23,700 bases of DNA from a virus. Location of the stretch: positions 1 through 23,700 of the IMG/VR virus record IMGVR_UViG_3300022562_000766, one strand, 5' to 3'. Positions 15,860-22,923 of this stretch are shown in pieces. The notes under the pieces are model-generated. The model did no database searches and was not told where the DNA came from. It worked only from the letters and a program-made list of their open reading frames with translations. Numbering within the stretch: position 1 is the first letter of the stretch; the number at the start of each line of letters is the position of its first letter. The position numbers and the translations under genes were made by a program.

Positions 15860-16240
15860 ATGCTGCTTGGTGGCGGGGGTAGTGACTTGCCCCCGCCGCC
15901 AATTTCTATTGCTATGCCAATCATACCTCCCGAAGCATCGGATGGGATGGAGAGCCTCTACTCTGAGGAAACTCCCCAGCCGATGAAGCCAGAAATGGGG
16001 GAGGAAACCCCTCCCGAAGAAACCATGGAGGAGAGCCCCGGCTCTACCGCCATGATCGACAACAAGGTTCTCAGTCCAGAGGGCAAACCGCTGAAGGCTG
16101 GTGATCGTGTCATCCTTGAAGTAGTGAAGAACTACGGGGATGAAAGCGAAGTCCGCTACGGAACCATGGAGTCCATGGGCGGGGCGGATCAAATGTCCGA
16201 AGCCAATGCGGAGCTTGACCAGATGGGCATGGAAGCCTGA
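15860..16240 (+). CDS. Acidic, proline- and methionine-rich small protein, 126 aa
   Basis: ATG 15860 lies 7 nt after the capsid stop; a TTG one codon earlier is less likely. The N-terminus holds a glycine run and PPPP. The middle is dominated by Glu, Pro and Met (SEETPQPMKPEMGEETPPEE), and the C-terminal 60 residues are a small beta-rich module with LKAGDRVILEVVKNYGDES, KOW/SH3-like in feel. It could be a capsid decoration or head-stabilising protein given its place right after the capsid gene. No family is recognised. Confidence 0.6.
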   Translation: MLLGGGGSDLPPPPISIAMPIIPPEASDGMESLYSEETPQPMKPEMGEETPPEETMEESPGSTAMIDNKVLSPEGKPLKAGDRVILEVVKNYGDESEVRYGTMESMGGADQMSEANAELDQMGMEA

Positions 16241-16266
16241 GTAACGAAAATTGAGAAAGTATTTTT

Positions 16267-16608
16267 ATGGCTGTTGCCTCATGTGACCCTTCGGCACTCC
16301 TTGCCCGGATGCCGTGTCTTGCCTGTCTGTCCGAAAGCGAGCTTAACAAAGTATTCGTTCTGGCCTTAGCAACCGGGACGGCTTATGAGCTACCGGACCA
16401 CTTGGCTCAACTCATGGACAGTTCCGCTTGCTACACTTGCCTGTCCGACAAGCAACTGTTGCAAGTACTGGTTTCCGCTTACGTGGAAGATCAGTTGGGA
16501 AGTCTGACCATGGATGAGATCAGAGAGAAAATCAAATGCCTGAGCTGCGCTACACCGAAGCAGGTTAAGGCGGCGATTTCCTATCTGACTTGCATCAACA
16601 TCCGGTAA
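16267..16608 (+). CDS. CxxC-repeat protein with three repeats, 113 aa
   Basis: ATG 16267 opens MAVASCDPS, close to the start of the capsid protein (MAIACKS), and the DNA before both starts is A/T-rich without Shine-Dalgarno. The protein consists of three repeats of about 35 residues, each with a short helix, C-x-x-C, and an amphipathic helix: PCLACLSESELNKVF, ACYTCLSDKQLLQVLVSAY and KCLSCATPKQVKAAISYL. The same unit occurs in three other genes of this window. Paired cysteines could hold metal or disulfides. No enzymatic motif is visible. A virion or appendage role is inferred from neighbours. Confidence 0.7.
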   Translation: MAVASCDPSALLARMPCLACLSESELNKVFVLALATGTAYELPDHLAQLMDSSACYTCLSDKQLLQVLVSAYVEDQLGSLTMDEIREKIKCLSCATPKQVKAAISYLTCINIR

Positions 16609-16625
16609 GGGTGTTTCAATCCATC

Positions 16626-16648
16626 CCCGGGCGTTTCGTGCGCCCGGG
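16626..16648 (+). other. GC-rich hairpin between two CxxC-repeat genes
   Basis: CCCGGGCG (16626-16633) and CGCCCGGG (16641-16648) form a perfect 8-bp stem with a 7-nt loop TTTCGTG in the 57-nt gap. It is not followed by a T-run, so it is a weak terminator, an mRNA processing or stabilising hairpin, or a translational regulator. Confidence 0.5.
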
Positions 16649-16665
16649 TGTTCCGTTGATTGCTT

Positions 16666-17508
16666 ATGGCTTGGGATCCTGAAACAACGCTCAGAGCCGC
16701 CAAGTGCTTTACGTGCCTCACCAAAGCGCAAGCCAAGGCGATTCAGACTTACTCTCTCGCAATCACCGCCGGGGTTAATCCTGATCCAGCCTATCTTCTT
16801 GCCGCATCGGCTTGCATGAAATGCATCCCGGTGAGCATGCTTACCGCCGCACAGGCGGCATTGATGTACGCCATTGCCGGGGGAGGGTTGACCTTGGGAC
16901 AGGTGATTCAGGACTCTGCATGTTCATCGTGCATCCCCAAGGGGCTTCTGGAATCAATCAAGGCTTACCAGTATTCGGTGACGGCTCAGGGATCTCTGGA
17001 TCCTTACACGCTTGCTCAAGCATCGAATTGCCTGAACTGCCTCACAGAAATCCAGCATGACATCATCCAGACCTATCTGCTTTGCGTGCTGAATGGCGAA
17101 GGCGGTTGCGGTGAGTCTGGATCTGGATTTGTTGATGGTGTCTTGCCTGAGCCCATCATGCAAACGATGACTGAGATTTATTACTCAGCAACTCCCCCTG
17201 TCTACGTCATTGTTACTCTCACAGAGGATCTCATCGTTGCGGAGGAATTTGATAGCACTCTCTGTCAGTTCAACGACATCGCTACTGGCGGAGGTGACAC
17301 GTTTGATTGCTATACCGTTGAGGCACTTTCTTATCCAACGAATCTGCCTCATGATGCCGGGACTGGTTTCACCGGGCTTTGGTTCTTCGACAATAGCGTT
17401 GAGTTCCCAATGACCGGGGACGATCTTGACTCCTATCCGGTTGGGGCTGTTACATCCGGGACTCTGAGCGGGGGAACCGGGTTCACAGGAGCTTGGATCA
17501 CAAACTAA
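16666..17508 (+). CDS. CxxC-repeat protein with four repeats and a beta-rich C-terminus, 280 aa
   Basis: ATG 16666 (MAWDPETTLR) is preferred to TTG 16660. Residues 1-140 hold four repeats of the CxxC unit: KCFTCLTKAQAKAIQTYSL, ACMKCIPVSMLTAAQAALMY, ACSSCIPKGLLESIKAYQY and NCLNCLTEIQHDIIQTYLL. After a Gly/Ser linker (residues about 145-155) the protein changes to a beta-rich region with the repeated phrase GTGFTGLWF and GTGFTGAW and an acidic DDLDSYPVG, a style seen in phage appendage proteins. It ends 2 nt before the next gene. The architecture suggests a structural protein with a repeat stalk and a binding head. Function is unknown. Confidence 0.7.
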   Translation: MAWDPETTLRAAKCFTCLTKAQAKAIQTYSLAITAGVNPDPAYLLAASACMKCIPVSMLTAAQAALMYAIAGGGLTLGQVIQDSACSSCIPKGLLESIKAYQYSVTAQGSLDPYTLAQASNCLNCLTEIQHDIIQTYLLCVLNGEGGCGESGSGFVDGVLPEPIMQTMTEIYYSATPPVYVIVTLTEDLIVAEEFDSTLCQFNDIATGGGDTFDCYTVEALSYPTNLPHDAGTGFTGLWFFDNSVEFPMTGDDLDSYPVGAVTSGTLSGGTGFTGAWITN

Positions 17509-17510
17509 GT

Positions 17511-18281
17511 ATGAGCGTATCCATTGATACAGTCACAATCGGAACTGAAGATCGTAGGTTTGCGCTTACTAGTGGATCCGGTATCGCTCGCTATCTTGAA
17601 GTCGGATCAAGTTGGACAAGGCTTGTCATCGGGATGCGAATGAACGTGACGGACACCGGGGCAACAATCACCGGGAGCCCGTCTTTCGGATTCGGATTGA
17701 TGTCGAATCCTTTAGCGAACCTTACAAACGGTCCTCTCTCTGCAACTTGTCCGCATTTCATGGGTGTAGGGATGAACTCAAGCTTGGGCTTTGGAGGATT
17801 CAATATCACCCGTGATGCTTCCGGCACTCCGGTGCGCTACTACTCAACAGCCGGGATGATGAGAAAGGTTGGTGCGTCTTGGGCACTTCACTCAGGTGGG
17901 GGTCAAATGGCGTTCAGCGCAAGCGCAACGAACAGGAATAGCTTCTGTCTGCATTTTATCAAGATCGGAACGAATATCATCATGGTCTGGGTTGGCCCAA
18001 CTACAAATCACGTTAATAGTTGCAAGGATGTTTCGGAGAACATTTTGACGGGGATCATGGACACAACGGCTACGATTTCACCATCTGCAAACATAGGTGG
18101 AAATACTCTTTCGTATGCTAATTCCAGACTAAGCACTGGCACAATTGGTCAAAATGCGATTGGAAGCTTCACTATTGCCGCGAATGAGGCTGGGGTTGGA
18201 TACCTCAACGCTTTCGTTGCCTATTGGTCGGCGGCAACTCCGTTGAACATTTCAGAAATCCAAATTCTCAGATCAACATGA
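17511..18281 (+). CDS. Beta-rich virion/appendage protein, paralogue A, 256 aa
   Basis: ATG 17511 (MSVSIDTVTIG) follows the previous stop by 2 nt. The sequence is Gly-, Ser- and Thr-rich, beta-structured, without signal peptide or catalytic motif. It aligns along most of its length with the next gene: IDTVTIGTEDRR / IDSVTISTIEDRR, WTRLVIGMRM / WTDLCIGMRI, HFMGVG / HFVGLC, ITRDASGTPVRYY / IRDATGNPLRGY, SCKDVSENIL / SCKDTTKSEL. Jelly-roll-like fibre or receptor-binding heads look like this, but the fold is a guess. It sits between CxxC-repeat genes, consistent with one appendage complex. Confidence 0.65.
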   Translation: MSVSIDTVTIGTEDRRFALTSGSGIARYLEVGSSWTRLVIGMRMNVTDTGATITGSPSFGFGLMSNPLANLTNGPLSATCPHFMGVGMNSSLGFGGFNITRDASGTPVRYYSTAGMMRKVGASWALHSGGGQMAFSASATNRNSFCLHFIKIGTNIIMVWVGPTTNHVNSCKDVSENILTGIMDTTATISPSANIGGNTLSYANSRLSTGTIGQNAIGSFTIAANEAGVGYLNAFVAYWSAATPLNISEIQILRST

Positions 18282-19054
18282 GTTCGATGATCGAAATAGA
18301 TAGCGTGACGATAAGCACGATTGAGGACCGTAGGGTGCGCCTTGGAGAGACGTTTGCGCGTCAACTCGCTATCGGCACAGGATGGACTGATCTGTGCATC
18401 GGGATGAGAATTGCCCGTGAGGACATCGGTGGTGATTTCTGGTACAGCCCGTTCATCGCACTGGGAATTCAGTCCGCACCAAACGCAACGCTTTCAAACA
18501 ACCCGAACACCGACACAACGGGGCACTTTGTTGGGCTCTGTTTTACCGCAGCTTTAGATGGCGCAAACTACAGTCACATAAGGGACGCTACCGGAAATCC
18601 GTTGAGAGGCTACTGTGGTTTGAGGGCAAGGACAAAAGTTTTGACAGCTTACGTAGAGAGTGCGACTTCCGGAATCTCAAAGTATTACAGCCTTGCCCCG
18701 GCAAGTGCCCGGTGTATTTGGATGCTCAAGTTTAGAAAGATCGGGGCAACGATTGCGGTCAGCATGATTAGCCCGTCAGGCAGTGTCGTTGACTCATGCA
18801 AAGACACAACCAAGAGCGAGCTTTCTTCAGCCCTTGCGTACTATCTTACCGATACATCAGTCAACACGGTGACTTACATCAACACCGTACTGCTTCACAC
18901 TGGGGCTGGCTGGAATGGATACACCTACACGGATTGGGCGGCGGTTGCGGTGAATGAAGCCCTCAATGGTGATCTCAACTCTTTCGTTTTTTCTTGGGCT
19001 TATCGCGCTGTTCCGTTTTACATTTCGGACGTCTACTACGCTTACACCCCATGA
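18278..19054 (+). CDS. Beta-rich virion/appendage protein, paralogue B, 258 aa
   Basis: ATG 18278 overlaps the previous stop as ATGA. This is the tandem duplicate of the preceding gene with clearly diverged sequence. Conserved blocks lie at the N-terminus (IEIDSVTISTIEDRR), at WTDLCIGMRIA, at IRDATGNPLRGY and at VVDSCKDTTK. The C-terminus FVFSWAYRAVPFYISDVYYA matches FVAYWSAATPLNISEIQIL of its partner. The two may co-assemble or serve as alternative receptor-binding variants. The stop overlaps the next start as ATGA. Confidence 0.65.
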   Translation: MSSMIEIDSVTISTIEDRRVRLGETFARQLAIGTGWTDLCIGMRIAREDIGGDFWYSPFIALGIQSAPNATLSNNPNTDTTGHFVGLCFTAALDGANYSHIRDATGNPLRGYCGLRARTKVLTAYVESATSGISKYYSLAPASARCIWMLKFRKIGATIAVSMISPSGSVVDSCKDTTKSELSSALAYYLTDTSVNTVTYINTVLLHTGAGWNGYTYTDWAAVAVNEALNGDLNSFVFSWAYRAVPFYISDVYYAYTP

Positions 19055-19266
19055 CGGTTGAAGAACTAGTTGCCGCATCGAAAGAGTTCAACGTGCTCAC
19101 CAGCACGGAGAAGCTCACGGTGCAGACTTACCTGCTTGCGGTCCTCGCCGGGGTGGATCCGAATCCCACCGCACTCTTGGCGAATGCGAAGTGCTTTTGT
19201 TCCGTGTCGCCGTCTGACTTGATGCGAATGCAAGTTTACTTGCTCAACCATTTGGTAACGGAATGA
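19051..19266 (+). CDS. Short CxxC-repeat protein with a degenerate repeat, 71 aa
   Basis: ATG 19051 overlaps the previous stop (ATGA). Two repeat units are visible. The first (LVAASKEFNVLTSTEKLTVQTYLLAVLAG) keeps the helices but has lost both cysteines. The second (LLANAKCFCSVSPSDLMRMQVYLLNHL) has CxC in place of CxxC. The unit is otherwise that of the 16267 and 16666 genes. Both ends are coupled by ATGA overlaps to the neighbouring genes, so it is probably made in fixed proportion to them. Confidence 0.65.
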   Translation: MTVEELVAASKEFNVLTSTEKLTVQTYLLAVLAGVDPNPTALLANAKCFCSVSPSDLMRMQVYLLNHLVTE

Positions 19267-19448
19267 GTCACCCCAGCGTTGAAAGCATTACTCAAGAAAC
19301 AAAGTGCCTGAGATGCGTCAACCCCTCGACGCTACAGAGCATGCTTCTTTACTTGCTTCAGCACTTTCAGGGTGATTTGATCACGGCGGATAGGACAGAC
19401 ATCACGGCGGACAATGATCAAGTGTTGGCCAACCAGTTGAATATATGA
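19263..19448 (+). CDS. Single CxxC-repeat small protein, 61 aa
   Basis: ATG 19263 overlaps the previous stop and the end overlaps the next start, both as ATGA. One copy of the repeat is present (ETKCLRCVNPSTLQSMLLYLLQHF), followed by an acidic tail with a repeated ITAD phrase (LITADRTDITADND). It is too short for a stand-alone enzyme. It is the last CxxC-repeat gene before the appendage gene and may be an adaptor piece. Confidence 0.6.
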   Translation: MSHPSVESITQETKCLRCVNPSTLQSMLLYLLQHFQGDLITADRTDITADNDQVLANQLNI

Positions 19449-20137
19449 GCGTCCAGAAGATAGGCATCGGAGCCGCACCGAATGACGGGACGGGGGATCC
19501 CTTACGGACCGCTTTCGACAAGGTTAACGACAATCTTGATTGGATGACCGACAAGATTGGAACGGATGATGAGGTGATCACCCTGAGCGGGAACATCGGC
19601 AAGCGGTATTTGGACATGACCGCAACCGATGAAGTCTACAATGACATCAACTTCAACATTTCGACTCTCAACCCGGTGGGCGTAGGCTCCCCGGCTACCA
19701 TCGTTGTCACCAGTGGTCAGAGCGGAATTGACTATGCTCTCCGCTACACCGTGAACAACACGCTCTATGCCGTTGTTCAGCTTCCGCACTACTGGATTCC
19801 GGGCACGCGGGTTTACCCGCACATCCACGTTCAGCCACAGACGGCGAACATCAACGCCGTTTCTTGGGCTGGCTGGTATTCCATTGCCGACATCGGCGGA
19901 GTGTTCCCGGCTCCCACCGCAATAGGTGTGTTTGCCACAGGAATTGCGGCTGGAAACCAGTGGAAACACCTTCTGCTTCCAATGCCGCCCGGGGGAATCG
20001 ACATGACCGGGTTTACCGGACCTTCCGCAATCATCCGGCTGAAGTTTGAAGTCGCCGCCGTGTCGGAAACCTTCGATGTCATTGGCTTCGATGTTCACTA
20101 TCGTTGGGGAGGATCCCCCGTGGTATATTCACCCTGA
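19445..20137 (+). CDS. Appendage/tail-fibre-like protein with GxxPNDGTGDPLR N-terminus, 230 aa
   Basis: ATG 19445 overlaps the previous stop (ATGA). The N-terminal phrase IGIGAAPNDGTGDPLRTAF, followed by DKVNDNLDWM, is a recurrent start of phage tail-fibre or baseplate-attached proteins, thought to anchor the appendage to the particle. The rest, from about residue 45, is beta-rich with Gly/Pro turns and HYWIPGTRVYPHIHVQPQ, consistent with a carbohydrate- or host-binding head. No hydrolase triad is obvious. It is the last gene before the exported and membrane proteins. Confidence 0.68.
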   Translation: MSVQKIGIGAAPNDGTGDPLRTAFDKVNDNLDWMTDKIGTDDEVITLSGNIGKRYLDMTATDEVYNDINFNISTLNPVGVGSPATIVVTSGQSGIDYALRYTVNNTLYAVVQLPHYWIPGTRVYPHIHVQPQTANINAVSWAGWYSIADIGGVFPAPTAIGVFATGIAAGNQWKHLLLPMPPGGIDMTGFTGPSAIIRLKFEVAAVSETFDVIGFDVHYRWGGSPVVYSP

Positions 20138-20138
20138 T

Positions 20139-20486
20139 ATGAAAAAGCTCGCAGCATTGATTTCGGCAATTTTGATTGCTCTCCCGGTCCTCGCGTACCA
20201 AGTCACGCTCGCATGGGATCCCTCCCCGGATCCGGAGGTGGGCGCGTACCGTGTCTACTGGGGTGTGCAAAGTCGCACATATACCAATCATGTCGAAGTC
20301 GGCGGGAGAGGCACAACGAGTGTCACTCTCACCAACCTGCCAGCCGGGGTGACTTACTTTTTCGCAGCAACCGCAGTCGCCACAAACGGAATCGAATCTG
20401 ACTACTCCAATGAGGCTTCGACGTATCTTGTTCCCCAGCCTCACGCACCAACAGGGATCCGCATAACTGTCACTGGATCACCATGA
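20139..20486 (+). CDS. Exported fibronectin type III domain protein, 115 aa
   Basis: ATG 20139 (MKKLAALISAILIALPVLA) gives a clear Sec signal peptide with likely cleavage after Ala19; the upstream frame lies inside the preceding gene. The mature part is one FN3 domain: VTLAWDPSPDPEVGAYRVYW, then TSVTLTNLPAGVTYFFAATAV and SDYSNEAST. It has no membrane anchor, so it would be released to the periplasm or outside. Phage-encoded exported FN3 domains are usually carbohydrate- or surface-binding. The job here is unknown. The stop overlaps the next start (ATGA), tying it to the membrane proteins downstream. Confidence 0.75.
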   Translation: MKKLAALISAILIALPVLAYQVTLAWDPSPDPEVGAYRVYWGVQSRTYTNHVEVGGRGTTSVTLTNLPAGVTYFFAATAVATNGIESDYSNEASTYLVPQPHAPTGIRITVTGSP

Positions 20487-20875
20487 CCAAAGAAAATCAA
20501 CCAGAGCGTCAAGAGCATCGGGAAAAGAGGGATGATGAGTTTGATGAGCTAGAGATTCACACCAAACACCCCGCAAATTTGATAAACAAGACGTTACTAG
20601 GTTTACTTTGCGGCTCGCTTGGTTTTGGGCTCTCGCAGCTCACCATCGCCGGGGACGTCCGTGTTCATGCGGTTGAGATCTCCGGGCTCAAGGCTTCGTT
20701 CATGGATGAGCGCAGACGCACCGATGAACGGGTAGCTGAGATTCTTGATCAGATGAAGCAGCAGATCTCTGTCACTACTGCCATCCTTCAATCAAATCAA
20801 CAGTTGGTCATGCAGAATGACCGCTTCATTTCATTGCTTTCAGCCAAGGCAATTGATCACGCCAGCAAACCATAA
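20483..20875 (+). CDS. Membrane protein with one TM segment and a C-terminal coiled coil, 130 aa
   Basis: ATG 20483 overlaps the previous stop (ATGA). A charged N-terminus (residues 1-32) precedes a probable membrane segment at about 34-56 (LINKTLLGLLCGSLGFGLS). A long amphipathic helical region with heptad-like spacing follows to residue 120 (ERRRTDERVAEILDQMKQQ). The topology fits an inner-membrane protein with a periplasmic coil, as in inner spanins or some holins. The gene is placed before a lipoprotein, as spanin pairs often are, but neither protein is a recognised family member. Confidence 0.6.
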   Translation: MTKENQPERQEHREKRDDEFDELEIHTKHPANLINKTLLGLLCGSLGFGLSQLTIAGDVRVHAVEISGLKASFMDERRRTDERVAEILDQMKQQISVTTAILQSNQQLVMQNDRFISLLSAKAIDHASKP

Positions 20876-20877
20876 TT

Positions 20878-21483
20878 ATGAAATCGAAACTCCTTATCGT
20901 TCTCCTTGCCCTGCCAATTTTTATTGCCGGGTGTGTCGGTCCACAGTCGGCTCCCACCGCATGGGAGCAAAAGTTTTTCGATGTGGAAACGAACTACGTC
21001 CCAAAGATCGTAGTGGTCACGAATACGGTCGTGAAGCCGGATCCCGTGACCCAGATCCCGGTGACCAATTACACGGTGGTTCTGGCAACGAACAATATCC
21101 CGGAGTACGTTTTCAGCAGGAATACCAACGCCGATGAAACGGCAAACTTGGTTGGGAACATCCTGAACATCGCCGCCCCGGGCATTGGTTCAATTTTTGT
21201 TGCTGCCATTGGAGGGCTGTTTGGGCTCTACGGAACGCTACGATCACGCAAGTCCAACCAGACCGCCGCCGCCTTGGCTCAGATCATTGAGACGGGGGAT
21301 CAAGTCTTGCTCTCGCTTCCGAACGGTCCCGCACTCGCAGAACAGTGGAAGGCTTGGATGGTGAAACACCAAGCTGAAACCGGGACTATCGCCCAAGCGG
21401 CAAACCTCGTTGCCAACATCGTTGACACTGAGGATGCACGTAAAGCCGCCGCACAGATCACCGCACTGATCAGCCGGAAGTAA
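20878..21483 (+). CDS. Lipoprotein with an internal membrane segment, 201 aa
   Basis: ATG 20878 begins MKSKLLIVLLALPIFIAGC, a lipoprotein signal with lipobox IAGC and lipidated Cys19. Residues about 20-90 are an extended region with repeated VVTNT-like phrases. A second hydrophobic, Gly-rich segment spans about 97-120 (LNIAAPGIGSIFVAAIGGLF) followed by RSRK. The C-terminus is helical (GTIAQAANLVANIVDTEDARKAAAQITALI). A lipoprotein with a second membrane segment is unusual and does not match a classical outer spanin. It might act in lysis with the preceding coiled-coil membrane protein. It ends inside the convergent helicase-loader gene, overlapping it by 14 nt. Confidence 0.6.
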   Translation: MKSKLLIVLLALPIFIAGCVGPQSAPTAWEQKFFDVETNYVPKIVVVTNTVVKPDPVTQIPVTNYTVVLATNNIPEYVFSRNTNADETANLVGNILNIAAPGIGSIFVAAIGGLFGLYGTLRSRKSNQTAAALAQIIETGDQVLLSLPNGPALAEQWKAWMVKHQAETGTIAQAANLVANIVDTEDARKAAAQITALISRK

Positions 21484-22156
21484 GCGGAAGGCTCTTTTGG
21501 GCGGGGAAGTGGTAGCTCTGGCAGCAATCACGGATCCGCCCAATAATTGCCTCACCGTTCTTGAAGAGGGTCACCAGCCTGTCCCCATTGCTGTTCCCGG
21601 TGAAGAAGGTCGGGCGGCGATTCCGAGATCTCGCATCCAAGAGCGCGAAAAACTTGTCCTCCTGTGGACGGGTGAGCTTGCACTTGTCCACATCGTCAAA
21701 GGCTACAATGTCCGCCTTGGCGAGTGCCTTGATCCATGGAGCCGTCTGCCATGGTCTTTGCTCGCACCCCTGAGCAAATTCGGACGGTCCAAAGATTTTC
21801 ACGCTTAGACCGGAGAAGTGAGCTGCCCGGAGGATCAGGAACATCGTGCGGGTCTTGCCAGTCCGGGGATAGCCCCAGAGGTTCAGACCGGGCTTCGCTT
21901 GCATCCGGTCATATTTCCATTGCATGGCACGGAGGGACAAATCCCGGCACGGAAGCAGTTCTGTATCGGTGTCCATGAAAAGCGGAGGGCACATCTTGGC
22001 CCATTGCGTTTCAAGGATCTGTTGCTGAGATGGCTTGCCCCCGGCGGATGACGCATCAATGCACTTGTCGCACATTGCGCCCATGTCGGAAAATTCCGCC
22101 ATGACTGGGGTTGGAGCTTGGCATCGAACGCACGGAACGGAGATTAACTGTGTCAT
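21470..22156 (-). CDS. DnaC/IstB-like AAA+ ATPase (helicase loader) with N-terminal zinc finger
   Basis: This 228-aa protein runs against the late genes. Four cysteines at residues 9, 12, 29 and 32 form a zinc-finger-like N-terminus. The AAA+ module shows Walker A GYPRTGKT (95-102), Walker B IVAFDD (150-155), a sensor-1 region TFFTGNSNG (183-191), and basic residues R178/R180/R181 as arginine-finger candidates. This composition fits DnaC- or IstB-type loaders that place the replicative helicase on DNA. An IstB role is less likely because no transposase is near. The 14-nt overlap with the convergent lipoprotein gene leaves no room for a conventional terminator between the two transcripts. Confidence 0.8.
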   Translation of the reverse strand: MTQLISVPCVRCQAPTPVMAEFSDMGAMCDKCIDASSAGGKPSQQQILETQWAKMCPPLFMDTDTELLPCRDLSLRAMQWKYDRMQAKPGLNLWGYPRTGKTRTMFLILRAAHFSGLSVKIFGPSEFAQGCEQRPWQTAPWIKALAKADIVAFDDVDKCKLTRPQEDKFFALLDARSRNRRPTFFTGNSNGDRLVTLFKNGEAIIGRIRDCCQSYHFPAQKSLPLTSG

Positions 22157-22165
22157 TTGCTGAGT

Positions 22166-22546
22166 TCATTTTGTTGTCGCCCAATCACTGTAAAGCCCGG
22201 TTGCTGTGTCCTTCACTCGACATCTGTAAAAGCCGGACCGATTGGTCAGTTGTATTGGAGTCTGGAGGTTCGTTGTCTGCAAGAAAAATTGGAATGAGGC
22301 ATTGAGGTTCGGTGCCCACCAGATCTCAAAGACGTAGCTCTCCGGGACCGGGGCAACGTAGTCCCAAGCGAGTTGCCATTGCCGCACAGGCGGAACATAG
22401 ACAGATTCCGGAGCCCGATGTGTGACAGGTTTTGTCCGGACCGGGAGAGGCGGCGGACCGCTCGCAACTGGGGAAGGTTTGGGGGCTGAGATGCACCCGG
22501 CGAGGAGTGCGGTTGAGATCAAGCTGAGAACGGTTCTGGTTTGCAT
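22166..22546 (-). CDS. Lipoprotein with FN3-like domain, 126 aa
   Basis: ATG 22546 lies inside the end of the upstream nuclease gene (28-nt overlap) and the gene stops 9 nt before the helicase-loader start. MQTRTVLSLISTALLAGC is a lipoprotein signal with lipobox LAGC and Cys18. A proline-rich linker follows (KPSPVASGPPPLPVRTKP), then a beta domain of about 75 residues, WQLAWDYVAPVPESYVFEIW to SGFYRCRVKDTATGLYSDW, that reads as a divergent FN3 domain. It resembles in style the plus-strand exported FN3 protein. Being among early-type genes, it may modify the host surface during infection, for example in exclusion. That is speculation. Confidence 0.68.
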   Translation of the reverse strand: MQTRTVLSLISTALLAGCISAPKPSPVASGPPPLPVRTKPVTHRAPESVYVPPVRQWQLAWDYVAPVPESYVFEIWWAPNLNASFQFFLQTTNLQTPIQLTNRSGFYRCRVKDTATGLYSDWATTK

Positions 22547-22923
22547 AAGTGGTGAACAATCTCAAGAAAATCGTCCATTGAGCGTACAATGAAAACTGGG
22601 AATTTCTGATCCTTCGCCATCCTGTGCCAAGCGAGTTGATCAGTTGTGCATTTGCCTGTCTTGGTCTTGCACTCAATCAGGAGTGCCTTGCCGTTGATGA
22701 AGAGAACGAAATCCGGGGCTCCCTTGGCGATAGTCGATGCCTGATCTGTCCGGGCATGGATGTATGGGACAGGAGGGCTTTGAGTCTTGCACCATTCGAT
22801 GATGGGGTGATGGAGATCCCCGATTTCCCTTTCGACTCCGCAATTTTTGTTGGTGCCGTCACGGCTGGCATTCCGGGCCAGCCGTAACTGCATTTGCTCA
22901 AACTGGAATGTGCTAATGCCCAT
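22519..22923 (-). CDS. VRR-NUC domain nuclease, 134 aa
   Basis: ATG 22923 is chosen because the preceding gene ends 11 nt inside it; earlier in-frame codons lie in the other gene. The VRR-NUC pattern of the PD-(D/E)xK superfamily is clear: VPYIHARTD (52-60), STIAKGAPDFVLFINGKALL with catalytic D71, IECKTK with E84 and K86, and Q96 in DQLAWH, then FPVFIVRSMDDFLEIV. Such small nucleases are common in phages and act on DNA structures or termini in recombination and repair. It has no fused helicase or other domain. Confidence 0.85.
   Translation of the reverse strand: MGISTFQFEQMQLRLARNASRDGTNKNCGVEREIGDLHHPIIEWCKTQSPPVPYIHARTDQASTIAKGAPDFVLFINGKALLIECKTKTGKCTTDQLAWHRMAKDQKFPVFIVRSMDDFLEIVHHLCKPEPFSA

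Noticed and set aside
15218-16192. Long antisense frame (324 codons) opposite the capsid and acidic protein genes
   Set aside because: It lies wholly over well-supported sense genes, has low-complexity composition and no motif, and long shadow frames are common in GC-rich-codon DNA.
21470-22156. IstB transposition helper instead of a replication loader
   Set aside because: The AAA+ motifs fit either family, but there is no transposase gene or IS end, while nucleases of a replication/recombination block are adjacent.
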